The notes: a model not told the origin generated them from the sequence alone. A stretch of 64,000 bases of DNA from Oscarella lobularis (GCF_947507565.1 NC_089175.1:3585733-3649732); one strand, 5' to 3'. Shown: positions 32,563 to 44,038, counted from the stretch's first letter. Program-made: numbers and translations.

Positions 32563-35212
32563 ATGAATGATTCCAACGAGGACGCAAGTACTCAGCCGCA
32601 AAGGAAACCAGGTACTGGCACAGTGACGCGGGCAAAGCCTCGCTGTTTTCTTCTTCTTCAGTATTGTTCCTTTACTAAATTTAGCGAGGAAGAGTTACAG
32701 CAAGGAACTGTTCGATATTGTGGTAGAACTAGACGAAATAATCAGCTTTTCAGAAAGTTATCAAAAAAAATTTCGTCACGCCATGGTCTATGTTTGCAGT
32801 GCACACAATATCGAGTGGCTGCCTCAAACCCGCGACTCCCTTCCCACTGCTAGCGACCTTCTGTTTCTGGTGGAAAGTAAACTTCCACGCCTTGGCTGGG
32901 ACGAGACTAAAATCGCAGAATTATTGGGAATTGCGGCGAAAGAGACCGATTTGCCTGACATGCACAACAAGTTTCTGGCCTTTAGGGAGAAACTCGCCGG
33001 AAAAACGCTTGCCTCGGGACCTGGGTTAGACAAAGACAGCAATGCTGGTATGATTAAATTTTTTGTCTGGCAGAGACTTTTCCTCCTTTAATTAAGCAGT
33101 ACTCATTAGGACGCATAAGTACGAATCCAAACCGCGTACAGATGTAATATTAAAAAGATAGCCAAAATTTGGGGGAATGTGTTTTGCACAATGCATTCTA
33201 GCTGCAGTTTTTCTCTTTAGATTCAGAACTTGATCGTGCAATTTCTTTTGCATGCGGTCAATTTGGTCACGACTGGAAATTGCTTTTCCTGCAATTGGGC
33301 CTTCGCAGCAATCATCTCGATGACTGTGATGGGGAAAGAAGCATTCCGTTGAAGTGCCAAAGGGCTTTTGACAAGTGGAAGACGATGAAGGGGAAAAGTG
33401 CAACAATTGAAAAGCTGCTGCAAGGATTGTGCGAATCTGAACGTTTGGGGACTGCAGAAGAATTGATTGATAAATTAGGCTTGGACGGTACATTTACTGT
33501 ACAGCCATAATAGATTGATGTCATTTTTGTAATCTTTTCAGGGTACAAAAGTGTCTTGGAGCCATATCGACAGCAAGACGAGCCTCGATCAGGGTACTGT
33601 AGATACGCATACGCTACGTAGTAGTTTCATTAACCGTCTGTTCACTAGTACTGATTCGGACAACCAGTCATCGTACTGGTCCACTTCTTTGCGTTCGCTT
33701 GAAGCGAAGCAGATGACAAAATCTGAAGACTCCGAAAAATACATACAGGATGCAGAAAAATATGTTCCTTCAGACAAGAGACACGTTCAAATAATAGCTG
33801 TTGGTCAAACAGGTATGGGAAAAACGAGAACTATGAATCGAACATTTGGCACAATGGCTACAGAAGCCGTACCTGGACAAGGGGTATGTTATGTCTGTGT
33901 CATGATGCCATGTACATTCACTAATTGCGTTGTCTAGTCCGTGACGGACAAGGTCACTACGTACACTCGCGCATTTCAAACAGACGGCGGTGCAGCTCCG
34001 TTTCAACTTAGTTTTACTGACACGCCAGGCCTGGGCGACACCAAAGCTAGGTTTTCGGACGACGACATTTGCAAAGCTATAAAAAAGTCTATTGAACCTA
34101 ATGCAGCCGTGTTTATTCTTTACTTCATTAAGAATGGAGAATCAAAAAATCAGAGGCACATTGACGCAATTAAAAAGCTTGAGACAGTGACCGAAAGCCA
34201 AATAACTTCTGTAGTTATGACCAACGCAACAAAAATGCCAGACTTTGGTGAATGCTCAAGACTCCCTGTTGCTGAAACGTTTAGGAGCTTATATAAAGAA
34301 CTAGAGTTAGCGTGGACCCCGAAAACTATTTTCAAATCAAACAAAGGACTTAGGCGTGAATGCGAAGAAACAACTAGTAGTTGTGAAAGAACTCTTTCTA
34401 TACCAAGAAAAGGACTTCTGTCTGAATGCATAGAAATTTTGGAAGAAGAAGAAAATGTCAATGAGTTTGACAAACAATTTAACGGCGATCCTTGGAGTGA
34501 CAAGACAAAAAAACTTGTTGTTAAACTGTACTTCCGAAGAAAAATTCGCCGCGAATGGAAGGATTGGTTTCGGGAGCATCTAGGCAGACCTTATCTTCGT
34601 GTTATCAAGATTGAAAATGACACTGTTGAATACGGAGATGAGCAGGGGAAGTACGTGCATGTAGGAGTGCACTGTCTTTCTGTCAGTAATCCCTATTTTT
34701 AGATTTGGCCTCTTTCAGTTTCACACAAAGCTTGGTCTAGTTTTGAACGAAAAGTCATACGCTTCATGGGTTTTTTCCCTGATGACTTTAGATCAAGTTC
34801 AAGCAGTGACAGAAAATTTAGATATTTCTGTACGTATTTGGAAATTAGTTGTTTACCTAAAGATTAATTTTTCAATGCAGGCAATTGATGTCAGCTCTCA
34901 GACAAATGACGTCATTTTGAAAATACTGGTAGAGTTTATTTATAATTGCTTCGTACAGCAGTTATACCTTTTCCGACATAGGCGCCAAAAGATGATTCAT
35001 CTAAAGCGACAAGAATTGCAAGAGAACTATCAAGTAGAGGTGCGTGCGGTACACAGTTAAGTCTACAGACTTAATTAACTAGTAGTCAATAACAAGTTGA
35101 CATTACTGTCTACTAACATGGGGTCTCTTTAGGAATTCTGCGGTTTCTCCGGACCCAATTATTACGTCTCCTCGTAAGTGAAAGACCATGTACATGTCAA
35201 TGCTCTATTTAG
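32563..35212 (+). CDS. DED-like/death-domain/GTPase fusion protein 3 (complete)
   Basis: Complete nine-exon gene, 685 aa: 32563-32611, 32685-33047, 33221-33498, 33542-33883, 33938-34650, 34703-34829, 34881-34928, 34982-35039, 35133-35212; total length divisible by three. Residues about 17-137: death-effector-like fold (ELFDIVVELDEIISFSESY, DLLFLVESKLPRLGW). About 138-230: death domain (CGQFGHDWKLLFLQLGL, FDKWKTMKGKSATIEKLLQ). About 231-345: Ser-rich linker and G1 GQTGMGKT. About 346-580: GTPase core with DTPGLGD and VVMTNATKMPD. Then short C-terminal exons, an acidic linker and a Cys-containing end (PCTCQCSI) that depends on reading through a gtaagt at 35174. AIG1/GIMAP and related GTPases are membrane or defence scaffolds; death folds recruit partners homotypically. 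Inferred: nucleotide-gated innate-immune scaffold. Confidence 0.88.
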
Positions 35213-35937
35213 AATAACATTTTAGAATTGGTTAAAAAGTGTAATCTACAGAAAGTTAAAGCCACCATCTGCTCAGCAAACAAAAACGCTATCTGCTACA
35301 GAAACGCTATCTGCTCAGTATACAGAAACGTCTGTTTGAGCAATGCCGTTTTTTTACTCAAATAAGTTTTGGTTTTAGTACAAGTTTGAATAAAATCGTA
35401 TGATCCAGGTAGCAGCCAGGGATGACTGCCGCAAGCTAGGCTCATTTGCAGCGTACTCGCAGAAACGTTCGTCAACGCGCGGAAGTCTGCAGGTCGACTT
35501 ACTCGGCTAAGCGTCTCTGCAATGAATTCCAGCATAGATGTAAGAGGAGATTCAGGAGATTCCGAGCACTGCATCTGTTCCACGTACCTACACAAGCGAT
35601 GAAAGTAACGCACGACACCAGAAGACTTTTGTTGCCTTTTTTGTCTTCTCTGCCAACCATGCATTGCGTATAATTATATTGGCTTGAGTTTGCAGGACGC
35701 AGCTTGCTTGAACGTTTTCATCTATTAGTAGGATGTTTTGAATGTTTTCTAGCGTCTTGACGCCTCTTACTTGGCTCTATCACGCTCGTCATCGGCTCGA
35801 CAACAATCGAATACAATCCTCAGTAACGCTACATTGTATGCAAGCTCCGCTGGACGTCGCAGAAAGGCACAGAACTCACTCACGATGGAGCGGATGGAGC
35901 GTGGTCTAGGTGGCGTAGCGCACGTTATACCCGCACG
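35213..35937. other. 3' flank of GTPase 3 and kinase 5' flank
   Basis: No gene. From about 35690 it matches the flank found before each kinase N-module copy (aggacgcagcttgcttgaac). Two short tandem copies of acagaaacgctatctgct lie at about 35286-35330. Confidence 0.5.
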
Positions 35938-36781
35938 ATGTCTTCAGGAAGAGCGCCAGAATGGCTCGAGAAAAGCATTTCTCTTGTCCAAGAATGGCTT
36001 GACAACAATAGAAAGGCAGACACAAATGATCTAAGAAAGCTCAAGAAGCTGTTACTTGAAGGAAAAGGCAAGCACGGGTCTCACTTTCAATTTCAATTTT
36101 CGTCCGATGGACTTTTCGTCCTCAGCGACTTGCTCCTTAGCTAGGTTTGCCAAATCTTAGGTCTGCAGCTTCGTTTTCAAGCCTGTGGGGAAATGGCCTA
36201 ATCGCTATTAGCAGATTTATTTATAATCTAACCTAATATCATTTCTAGATGAATACAACAAAGACAGTCGGGTAGAACAATCCGATTTGAGTGCAAAGCC
36301 GTGGAAACGACTAGCAAAACAGGGCGCATTTGCCACTGTGTATGAAGCTCAGCTGGCCGGACGAAGAGTCGCTGTAAAAGTGCTCAATAAAAATAAATTA
36401 CCCGACTTCTTCCGCGAAGGAAGAATGTTAAAGTATTGAGAAAACCGAGACACAAATGTTGAATTGATTCTCACGTTGCTCTAGAGAACTTAGACACGAT
36501 CACGTGGTCGAATTTCGAGGCCAAGGCGAGACGATGATCAACGACTTCAAGGATTCTCGTCAGAAGGAGATTCCGATTGGACGTCACTTTCTCGTCATGG
36601 AATTCGTTCCGAGCAATTTGGAACGATACGTCAAGAAGCGCTCGAACGCGGAGAAGCACGGCTTGGATCACGTGGACGTGTGGAATTTCGGCGAGCAAAT
36701 TCTGAGCGGACTCACCTATTTGCACACAAGACAACCACCAATCGCTCACATGGATCTCAAGCCAGATAATCTATTGGTATA

Positions 36782-36818
<37 letters not shown>

Positions 36819-38532
36819 GTAATACCTTTAATGATAGTTTTTTCTTTAGCTTGATGAAAACCAACTACCGAATCCCAGAGTAAAGTTAGCCGATTTTGGC
36901 TTGGCTCTCGCAGTCGATCAAAAGAATAAGATGAGATCGTATCGTGGACACGCCCTGTGGAAAGCGCCTGAAAATTATCACAGTCAATTTTCTCTTGATG
37001 ACTTGCCTAGGGACGCTCTAGTTCGTAGCGATATGTACAGCTACGGACTGGTGCTGCTCTTCCTTGTGACAGGCAAAAAGCCGTGGTCACCTGATCCGAT
37101 TTTTATGTCATCAGATGCCAGTCTAATGTCCGGCTCGTCGTCTAGGCAAACGGAGACGTCTGCTAGCTCTGTAGCAGACGAGGATGACGAGGACGATTTT
37201 CCGGAGATGCCGTCTGGGAATCGCTATGAGATTCCGAGCCAATTGCCTGGAACGTTGAATGAGATAGTGAAGGCTAGCTACTGCGAGGATCCCAAGGAGA
37301 GATTGACTGCACCGGACTTGTACGAGACGTCGTTTCGAGGTCAGTGAGGGGGGACTTGTGCGCAGCGTGATAATGCAACGATAAATGTAGACCGGAAGAA
37401 TCCGTTTGACGTCGAGCAGATATCAGCTGAATATTTCACGTGTGGATTTCTGAAGACGGAAATCTTCGTGGCTGATAGCTGCGTAACAGAGGTACTGTAA
37501 CGTTTTTAATACAGCGTATTTCCCTCTCTGTACCGTTTCTAGTCAACGGAAGGAAGCTATGCAACGAAATGTCCTCTGCCTGGCTATCCTCATTCGTCAC
37601 TCCGCTGCCAAGTGAAGCGCGAAATCACCGCAAGCGGAGCCGCGAAGCCGATTGTCAACCAACTAGAAGGACAACTAGCAATCTACGAAGAAAACTTCAT
37701 GAAACATTTGAGAGAATTTCAGAAGAAGGCTCGCGAAAAGATCATCGACGACAATCCGTGTATCGGCCTAAAACTGCTCCAGCTACCTCGAGCCGGCGAC
37801 GACGAAGAACAGCAGGTCGTTCTCCAATTCGCCCAGACGACCTACTGCGTCCATCGAGCGATGCGCGAAACGTGGAAAGAGCTTCCCATGGAAACGAAGC
37901 ACGAAGTCGTCCCGTCGAAAGGAATTGTCAATCCGACGTTCAGCAATGCGTTCGGTCTTCACGTTGCCATAGTAACGGCCGACAAGCCTCCCATGTTCGT
38001 CTTCACTCGTCGAGCGAAGCGCATCGGACTGGCGAGTCCGGATAATTTCACGTGCGGCGCGGTGGAGAGCTGCTCGATAAAAGACTACGAAACGATTGAT
38101 CCCATAACGGGCGAAGCGACGATATCGCTCGTCAGAACGGCGGCTCGAGGTCTCGACGAAGAATTGGGCGTTCATTTAGAAGGCGGCGATCTCGACGCCA
38201 TCACTCTGTCTACGATCTATTTGAAGCACGATTGGCACGAATGGGGTCTGTGCGGTTTCGTCGATTTGAACGACGCGAGAATTCGTCCCGATCGTCGGCT
38301 GACCGTCGAGCAGATGAGGACGCGATTCACGTCGGCCGGATTCAAGGATAAGTTCGAGCACGAGAAAATCGTTGCCGTCGAATTCACACTTTCGACCATG
38401 GTGAAATTCGTTCGCGAGAATTTTAAGAATTTCGCCAGTTCGGCGAAATTGGTCGTCGTCAAGGTGCTCCAGTCGTTTTTCGGCTACGCGGCCGTTGAAC
38501 GCGAATTCAGCGTTGTTAGTGAGGAAGATTAG
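35938..38532 (+). CDS. Protein kinase-Nudix fusion, stop codon in first exon
   Basis: Exons: 35938-36160 N-module (MSSGRAPEWLEKSISLVQEW), 36249-36426, 36485-36776, 36850-37339, 37391-37491, 37543-38532. Kinase: glycine loop QGAFATVYEA, VAVK lysine, HMDLKPDN catalytic loop (HMD in place of HRD), DFGLA, and an APE-like APEN. A linker rich in Ser/Asp follows (about 37110-37200), then a C-terminal region of over 300 residues with a Nudix-box-like stretch (RTAARGLDEELGV) and IYLKHDWHEWGLCGF. A nine-base insertion (taggtttgc) relative to the 31098 copy puts a TAG at codon 69 (36142-36144), and no phase-1 donor precedes it. Either the N-module is skipped, another start is used, or the gene is newly disabled. 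An ataa tandem repeat (about 36779-36814) sits in intron 3. Confidence 0.72.
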
Positions 38533-38823
38533 GACTCTTGACTCTACTACTGACTACAATGTCATAGACAGAAGAAATCTTTCTTTTTTTTATATACCTA
38601 TTTTGTTTGCAATTTTCAAGTTTCGTATTCGCTGCAGATGGAAGATCAATCCCAAAACAAAATAATCATTCTGTTCTAGGTCTTCCTTGTAGCCAAGGTT
38701 GAAAACGCGCGTAAAGTAATTTTTGGTTGCAATCTAGTTCCCAGATAAATTTGGCCTGGTCCCTACACTATCGGACAGCATAACCACACGGAACCAGACC
38801 CTTTAGGCACATACAGTACAGGG
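38533..38823. other. 3' flank of the kinase-Nudix gene
   Basis: No gene. Part of it (around 38640-38700) recurs at 42060-42140. Confidence 0.4.
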
Positions 38824-38965
38824 AGCCAGTGAACGGTGGCTTACTGGAATGCACGGCGATGAAGCAAGACGTAGAAAATACGTATGTATAAAGGGCTAAG
38901 CTCTGATTTTGTAGACGAACTCGTAGGAAACTATCACTTGGATTTTCACTCTTTGGCCACGAAGA
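38824..38965 (+). pseudogene. Sulfotransferase 3'-end fragment, second copy
   Basis: Matches 23420-23565: gtgaacggtggcttactggaatgc, then gggctaagctctgatttt and gaaactatcacttggatttt. It lacks the terminal FGY codons. It again precedes the kinase 5' module. Confidence 0.75.
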
Positions 38966-39248
38966 ATACCTTGAAATTAGGTTCTCTTCGCTATTATTCT
39001 GCAGGAAGCAGCTCGCTTAACGTTTATCTAGAATGTTTTGCATGTCCTGTAGCTCTGAAGATGATTTGTCCCTAGTAGAGTCTACCCACCTCTATCACAC
39101 TCGTCGTCGCCTCGACCATGATTGATAGCTCACGAACGCAATCCTTAGTGACACTACATTATACGAAGGCTCCGCTGGCCGACGCACAAAGTCCCAAACT
39201 CACGAAGAGCGTGGTTTCTATGTGGCGTAGCGTACGTTATACACGCGC

Positions 39249-40141
39249 GATGTCTTCAGGAAGAGCGCCAGAATGGCTCGAGAAAAGCATTTCTCTTGTC
39301 TAACAATGGCTTGACAACGATGCGAAGGCAGACGCAAACGATCTAAAGAAGCTCAAGAAGCTGTTGCTCGAAGGAAAAGGCAAGCACGGGTCTCGCTTTC
39401 AATTTCAATTTTCGTCCGATGGACGTTTCGTCCTCGGCGACTTTCTCCTTAGCTTGCAGTTGTTAGGCTTGCATAATCGTAGTTCTTTAGCCCCTGTGGG
39501 GAGGGAAATGGGCCAATCAGTATCATATAATTTCTAGATGTGAATGCAACAAAACGGATGCCAGTCTAATGTCCAGCTCATCTCATCGTCTAGGCAAACG
39601 GAGACGGCAATGATGACGACGACGATTTTCCGGAGATGCCGTCTGGGAATCGGCGCGGTGGAGAGCTGCTCAATAAAAGATTACGAAAGAGATCGACCCC
39701 AAAACGGGCGAAGCGACGATATCGCTCATCTGAACGGCGGCTCGAGGTCTCGACGAAGAATTAGGCGTTCATTTAGAAGGCGACGATTTCGACGTCATCA
39801 CCCTGGCAACGATCTATTTGAAGCACGACACGCACGAATGGGGTCCGTGCGCGCGCGGTTTCGTCGATTTGAATGATGCGAGAATTCGTCCCGATCGTCG
39901 GCTGACCGTCGAGCAGATGAGGACGCGATTCACGTCGGCCGGATTCAAGGACAAGTTCGAACACGAGAAAATCGTCGCCGTCGAATTCACTCTGTCGACC
40001 ATGGTAAAATTCGTTCACGAGAATTTTAAGAATTTCGCCAGTTCGGCAAAATTAGTCGTCGTCAAGGTGCTCCAGTCGTTTTTCGGCTACGCGGCCGTCG
40101 AGCGTGAGTTCAGCGTTGTTCGCGAAGAAACGGAGGGCTAG
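39249..40141 (+). pseudogene. Kinase-Nudix copy with the kinase deleted
   Basis: Starts with the N-module, which has a stop after SISLV (gtctaacaatgg against gtccaagaatgg). It jumps near 39540 to the Ser/Asp linker and by 39655 into the Nudix-like region (GAVESCSIKDYE). The frame is shifted until about 39775, after which the last 107 codons (KHDTHEWGPC to AAVEREFSVV) are almost identical to 38220-38520. The whole kinase domain and the first part of the Nudix region are missing. A recent internally deleted duplicate. Confidence 0.82.
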
Positions 40142-40248
40142 AACTAGCTACAGTGTCAACTTTCTTTTTTCCAGACCCGCCCTGCATTCCTGCATAGCAA
40201 ATATTATTATGTTGCGCAGTCGCGTTGTACGTACTCTCCGCACGCGAA

Positions 40249-41184
40249 ATGGCAGATCCGAACTGGGGACAGGACTGGAACAGGGACGAGCTTGCCGCTC
40301 TTCTCGCCGCATTCGTCGCGAGAGGTCCTCTTTTAGGGAATCTTCGATCTGGCGGTCTCCTTACAGCCTCGGAGTGCAAGGAACTCCATTGCGTAGCGCG
40401 GGTTAACAGCACAGAGGCAGGGAAAATGCTGCTCGATTATCTTCGAGATAGACAGTGGCCCACTTTTAATGACTTTTGCGACATACTCAACGGCACGGAT
40501 GGCTGTCAGGATCTCTATCGAAAGATATGTTACAAATGCAAATGCTCAGAGAACGATCCAAGTAGTGAAGTCAAAGAAACTCCGCAAACTATTAGAGTTT
40601 TACTAAAAAATGTGTCTCGTGAGACGCGCCGATTTTCATCTATTGTCTCATTTATATGTTGGATTATACGGATTTTATCTTACGGTGCAATGGCTAAAAT
40701 TAACGTAGAGTCAACATGGCTTGCGTCAACGATTTGGATCTCTCTGACGGAAGCTTTTATTGCCTCAATTTGGTCAATTTTCACGTTCACATCGTTCACG
40801 TTTGGTAGGAGGTCAGTGGACAAAAAAAGCAGGGTGTTGGGGCAATCGCTGCCCGTCAATTCTAGATTTTCTGGTAAAAACTCATTTAACGGAAGAGTAC
40901 CAGATTCGCTCCCTGGAGAAGTAAACTCCGCCCTCATCCACGTTGTAGCAAAGTTACTGAAGTCAACGTGGGAAGAACTTGCTTCGCTTTTGACAGGAGA
41001 AATTAGTGATATACTACACTACAGGCGAATAGCTGACGACAATGTTGTTCGGGCAATGATGTTCCTAAACGCTTGGAAGTTGAGTCGTGGTCGTGAAGCC
41101 ACGGTCAATGTCCTCATTGAAGCTTGCGAGAAATGCGGCATTCATCCAGAAACTATTATCGCTGCTTACAGTAGTTTCTCCTAG
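40249..41184 (+). CDS. CARD-like/death-domain protein with central hydrophobic segment
   Basis: Single exon, 311 aa, start at 40249 (MADPNWGQDWNRDELAALL). Residues about 12-95 look like a CARD or related six-helix death fold: GLLTASECKELHCVARVN, AGKMLLDYLRDRQWPTFNDFCDIL. The middle (about 125-200) is hydrophobic (FSSIVSFICWIIRILSYG and LASTIWISLTEAFIASIWSIF), consistent with one or two membrane helices, although an unspliced intron cannot be excluded. Residues about 225-305 resemble a death domain (LIHVVAKLLKSTWEELASLLTG, FLNAWKLSRGREATVNVLIEAC). It lies between the kinase relic and the MAM array and shares no exon with the GTPases. Likely an adaptor for death-fold signalling; partner unknown. 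Confidence 0.72.
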   Translation: MADPNWGQDWNRDELAALLAAFVARGPLLGNLRSGGLLTASECKELHCVARVNSTEAGKMLLDYLRDRQWPTFNDFCDILNGTDGCQDLYRKICYKCKCSENDPSSEVKETPQTIRVLLKNVSRETRRFSSIVSFICWIIRILSYGAMAKINVESTWLASTIWISLTEAFIASIWSIFTFTSFTFGRRSVDKKSRVLGQSLPVNSRFSGKNSFNGRVPDSLPGEVNSALIHVVAKLLKSTWEELASLLTGEISDILHYRRIADDNVVRAMMFLNAWKLSRGREATVNVLIEACEKCGIHPETIIAAYSSFS

Positions 41185-42473
41185 CGTCAGGATTTTCTGG
41201 ATGCATGTTGCTGCCTATGGCTCGTGATTAACTTGAACGAAGACATGTACGCTATTTCTAGAATTCGGTTTCGCACATAGTTGAAGGTTAAAATGATTTT
41301 CAGTGTACCTGTCTGTAGATTCTATGTACTTAGGGACAGCACAGCACGTCAGTATCTACAGCTTCTAAGTTGATCTCAGGTGAGGGCTACTGAAAGCTTA
41401 TTTAAGTCCAACTATTCATAATCAAAAATTTCATGATTTAAAGTTACCGAGGCCAAAAATGTGACGTCGTATTGTTGATGCGTCTCTTACGATTCAAAGT
41501 AAAATCAGTTATCAACTGATCTTTGAGAAGGCACTCTTTTGAATGAGAGAGGTTGGTATGTGCATGCCTGTTTTATGAACGATGATTTTCCGGAGGTTTT
41601 TGTTTCAGACGAAAGAGACGACAACGATGCTTGGAACTTAACAACCTCTTAGACAAGCCCGTCTCCCTATTTGAACCAGAGCACAGGAAACATTTCATTG
41701 AGAAGGCGGAGTCATATTTTTGATAGGACGACATCTTAGCCAACAAACTATAACAGGGACACATGCAACGTACCAGCTCGCAAGACGGAAAGCATTCACA
41801 CAGCGCAGCCACATTTTACTTTAGCATACAAGCATTCGTTCTCACACGTTGTCGTAGCTGCCAGATGCTGCACGTACAAAGGAAACGATTTAGAAAATTC
41901 CTTTATCAGAATTGCGAAGCCAACTTACTGCAGGCAGAGCGCGAGTTCAGCGTTGTTAGTCAAGGAGCTGAAGATTAGGATGGTGAATACCACTACTATG
42001 TCGTGGACAGTAGACGTCCTTCTTTTTATACCTATTTTGTTTGCAATTTTGTACCAACGTGGCTGCTGACTCGGCTCGAGTTGCTGCAGATGGAAGATCG
42101 ACCTCAAAGCAAAAGAGTCATTCTGTTTTAGGTCTTCCTTCCGGTTGCAATCTAGTTGCCGCCGCCAAACACGTTTTTGACTCCAGGTGATTTTTCTGGC
42201 CTGCTCAACATCCATTTCACCGACAACAGAACAAACGCTTAGCGGTGGATTCAACGACGACTTTTAGGTATTTATTTTTTGGCGCTTGCTGCGAAAACAA
42301 AGAAGACCATCGAACAGCATAAACCTTAGCTACACGGAACCAGCAACACATCACAACAACTGACGGAACAGGTTTTCCTATCCTATATTGACAAGAAAAC
42401 ATGCGTAACAATCAGCAAGCACAAAGCATCAATTTTCACGTCCTTCTCAGGCAACTCAGCGTAAAGCAGCCGT
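41185..42473. other. Intergenic with orphan exons
   Basis: No complete gene. Contains an orphan terminal exon of the MAM family (minus, 41867-41842, same 26-base length and SGSYDNV end as in gene M2) inside a block (41570-41920) that matches 44350-44590. It also contains an orphan last scrap of the kinase-Nudix gene (41934-41978, AEREFSVVS then a short end and tag). Confidence 0.65.
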
Positions 42474-44038
42474 TCACTGGTTGTCAAACGAGCCAGATGC
42501 TGCAAAAAAACGGATTAGAGAGTTTTATCAAGACTGAGGCACGTCGACGTACGGCAGTTTGAGTGAAAATAGATGTCGTCAACCATGAGCTTGCTACCCC
42601 TAGCAGCGCCTAAAAATTGAACTTGAAACTTCTCGCAGCTTCCCAAGAACGAATGGATATCCAAGCACTTTGCCTCTGAATTGTCATCGTCCAGTTCTTC
42701 TTCGTTTGTCAAGCGATAATGGACGAAGTCTTTTCGCATGTAAAGGACTCTGGATTTATCAGATATGCAGAGCATTGCAACGACTAACTGGTGAACGCCG
42801 TCGTGTTCAAAGATATAGGTGAACTCCATTGCTTTATTGAAGCTGGCGTGCTTGGTGAGAGTGGGCGTGTTGAATATTCCTGTCATGACGTGCGATTTCC
42901 CGAACTTTACAGGATCAAGAAATAAGGCGGAATCTTTAAGGTAAATTTTACGTAAATAAACTGATGCGATTAATTGATGATATCTTGCCTGATAAATGTC
43001 TTTTAGGGCGTCTGTTGACTGACCTCTTTCTCTTACTCGCTTCATCTGGGACTACGTCAAAATCAGGCAACTGCAAAGCTAACATATCTAGACCAGACAG
43101 GAGGTCGCACGAAGACGTATCGGGATCATGAAGCGGTGATAGGTGCTCTGCAACGTTCCAGGGGCCCATACACATGTCGTTGCGGTAGCCACACGTGTTT
43201 TTGTCTTTAAAGTCGCAATCTGCCTTAAATCTCTCTGGGAAGTACACTAATTTTTAAGTGAACCGACAAAGCCGCTCTCCGTGTTTTACCTTGGTCCCGA
43301 TTGCAGGAGTCGCTGAACTGCGGACGGTAAACCGGAACTTTGCCGAGCTTTTGTCTTATTGTAATTTTGACCCGGAAGAATAAGCAGCCTGGCGCTGGTT
43401 TGTCGCGGACGTTGAATAACTGATCACAGGCGTGTTTCTCTGGGTTATACGTACTTGTATCAACCCTCATAGTCCTTGATAACCTGTCTCTGTAGCGCCC
43501 TCCAAAACGGGGAGTTTTTATTCTATGATCCCAACTGGTTGTTTTGAACGTGTAGGTGAGTCCAAAGGTCATGCACTGTTGAACATAAGAAATTGAAAAT
43601 TCGATGGGTCGTGATTCAATTATATAGTCGACGCTGAAATGACTAGTAAATGGAGACCAAACGAGTCTCGGTGAATAGATTGTCCTAGTCTGGGAAGGGA
43701 AGCCTAGAAGGTAATCAGAAATGTAATTAGAGTCACTAATAAGACTGAACTATGCTCGTCTCTTGTCGCTCGCTCGAGTCGAAGGAACTCGGTGCACACG
43801 GCATGCACGTAGTCACGGTAGCAACTTGAACAATCTGTATTCTAGCACTAAACAAGCTAGAATTTTTAGGCACATTTTGCACGGCGGCAAGCTCTCCCAA
43901 GAACAGGGCCCGCGGAGTGACTCCACCACGCATTTTTACGCGATCTCACTCACTGTTCCACCATGCCAATCCAGGAGAGCAAAAGCAGAAGAAAAAGACG
44001 ACGCTTGAAACTGCGATAGAGTTCGGGCGAGAAAGCAT
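42474..44038 (-). CDS. Secreted MAM-domain protein M1
   Basis: Five exons (minus): 44038-43954 signal peptide (MLSRPNSIAVSSVVFFFCFC), 43703-43290, 43246-42989, 42933-42553, 42499-42474; 387 aa, all joined in phase 1. Exon 2 is an N-terminal domain of about 138 residues without a recognised family (FSISYVQQCMTF, ACDQLFNVRDKP). Exons 3-4 form a MAM-like domain opening CDFKDKNTCGYRNDMC..PW and closing FQVQFLGAARGSKLMVDDIY..NC. An insert between them carries a furin-type site (RRPKR). Exon 3 appears to end in a GC donor (cag|gcaaga). The last exon gives CPSGSFDNQ. Secreted or extracellular; no membrane helix. Confidence 0.8.

Noticed and set aside
37569-38175. Alternative open frames over the Nudix-like exon
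   Set aside because: They overlap the supported frame in full, have biased composition and no relatives in the duplicated copy.
40680-40937. Minus-strand gene opposite the CARD/death-domain protein
   Set aside because: It lies wholly inside the supported plus-strand frame and shows no domain. It is the mirror of the hydrophobic segment.
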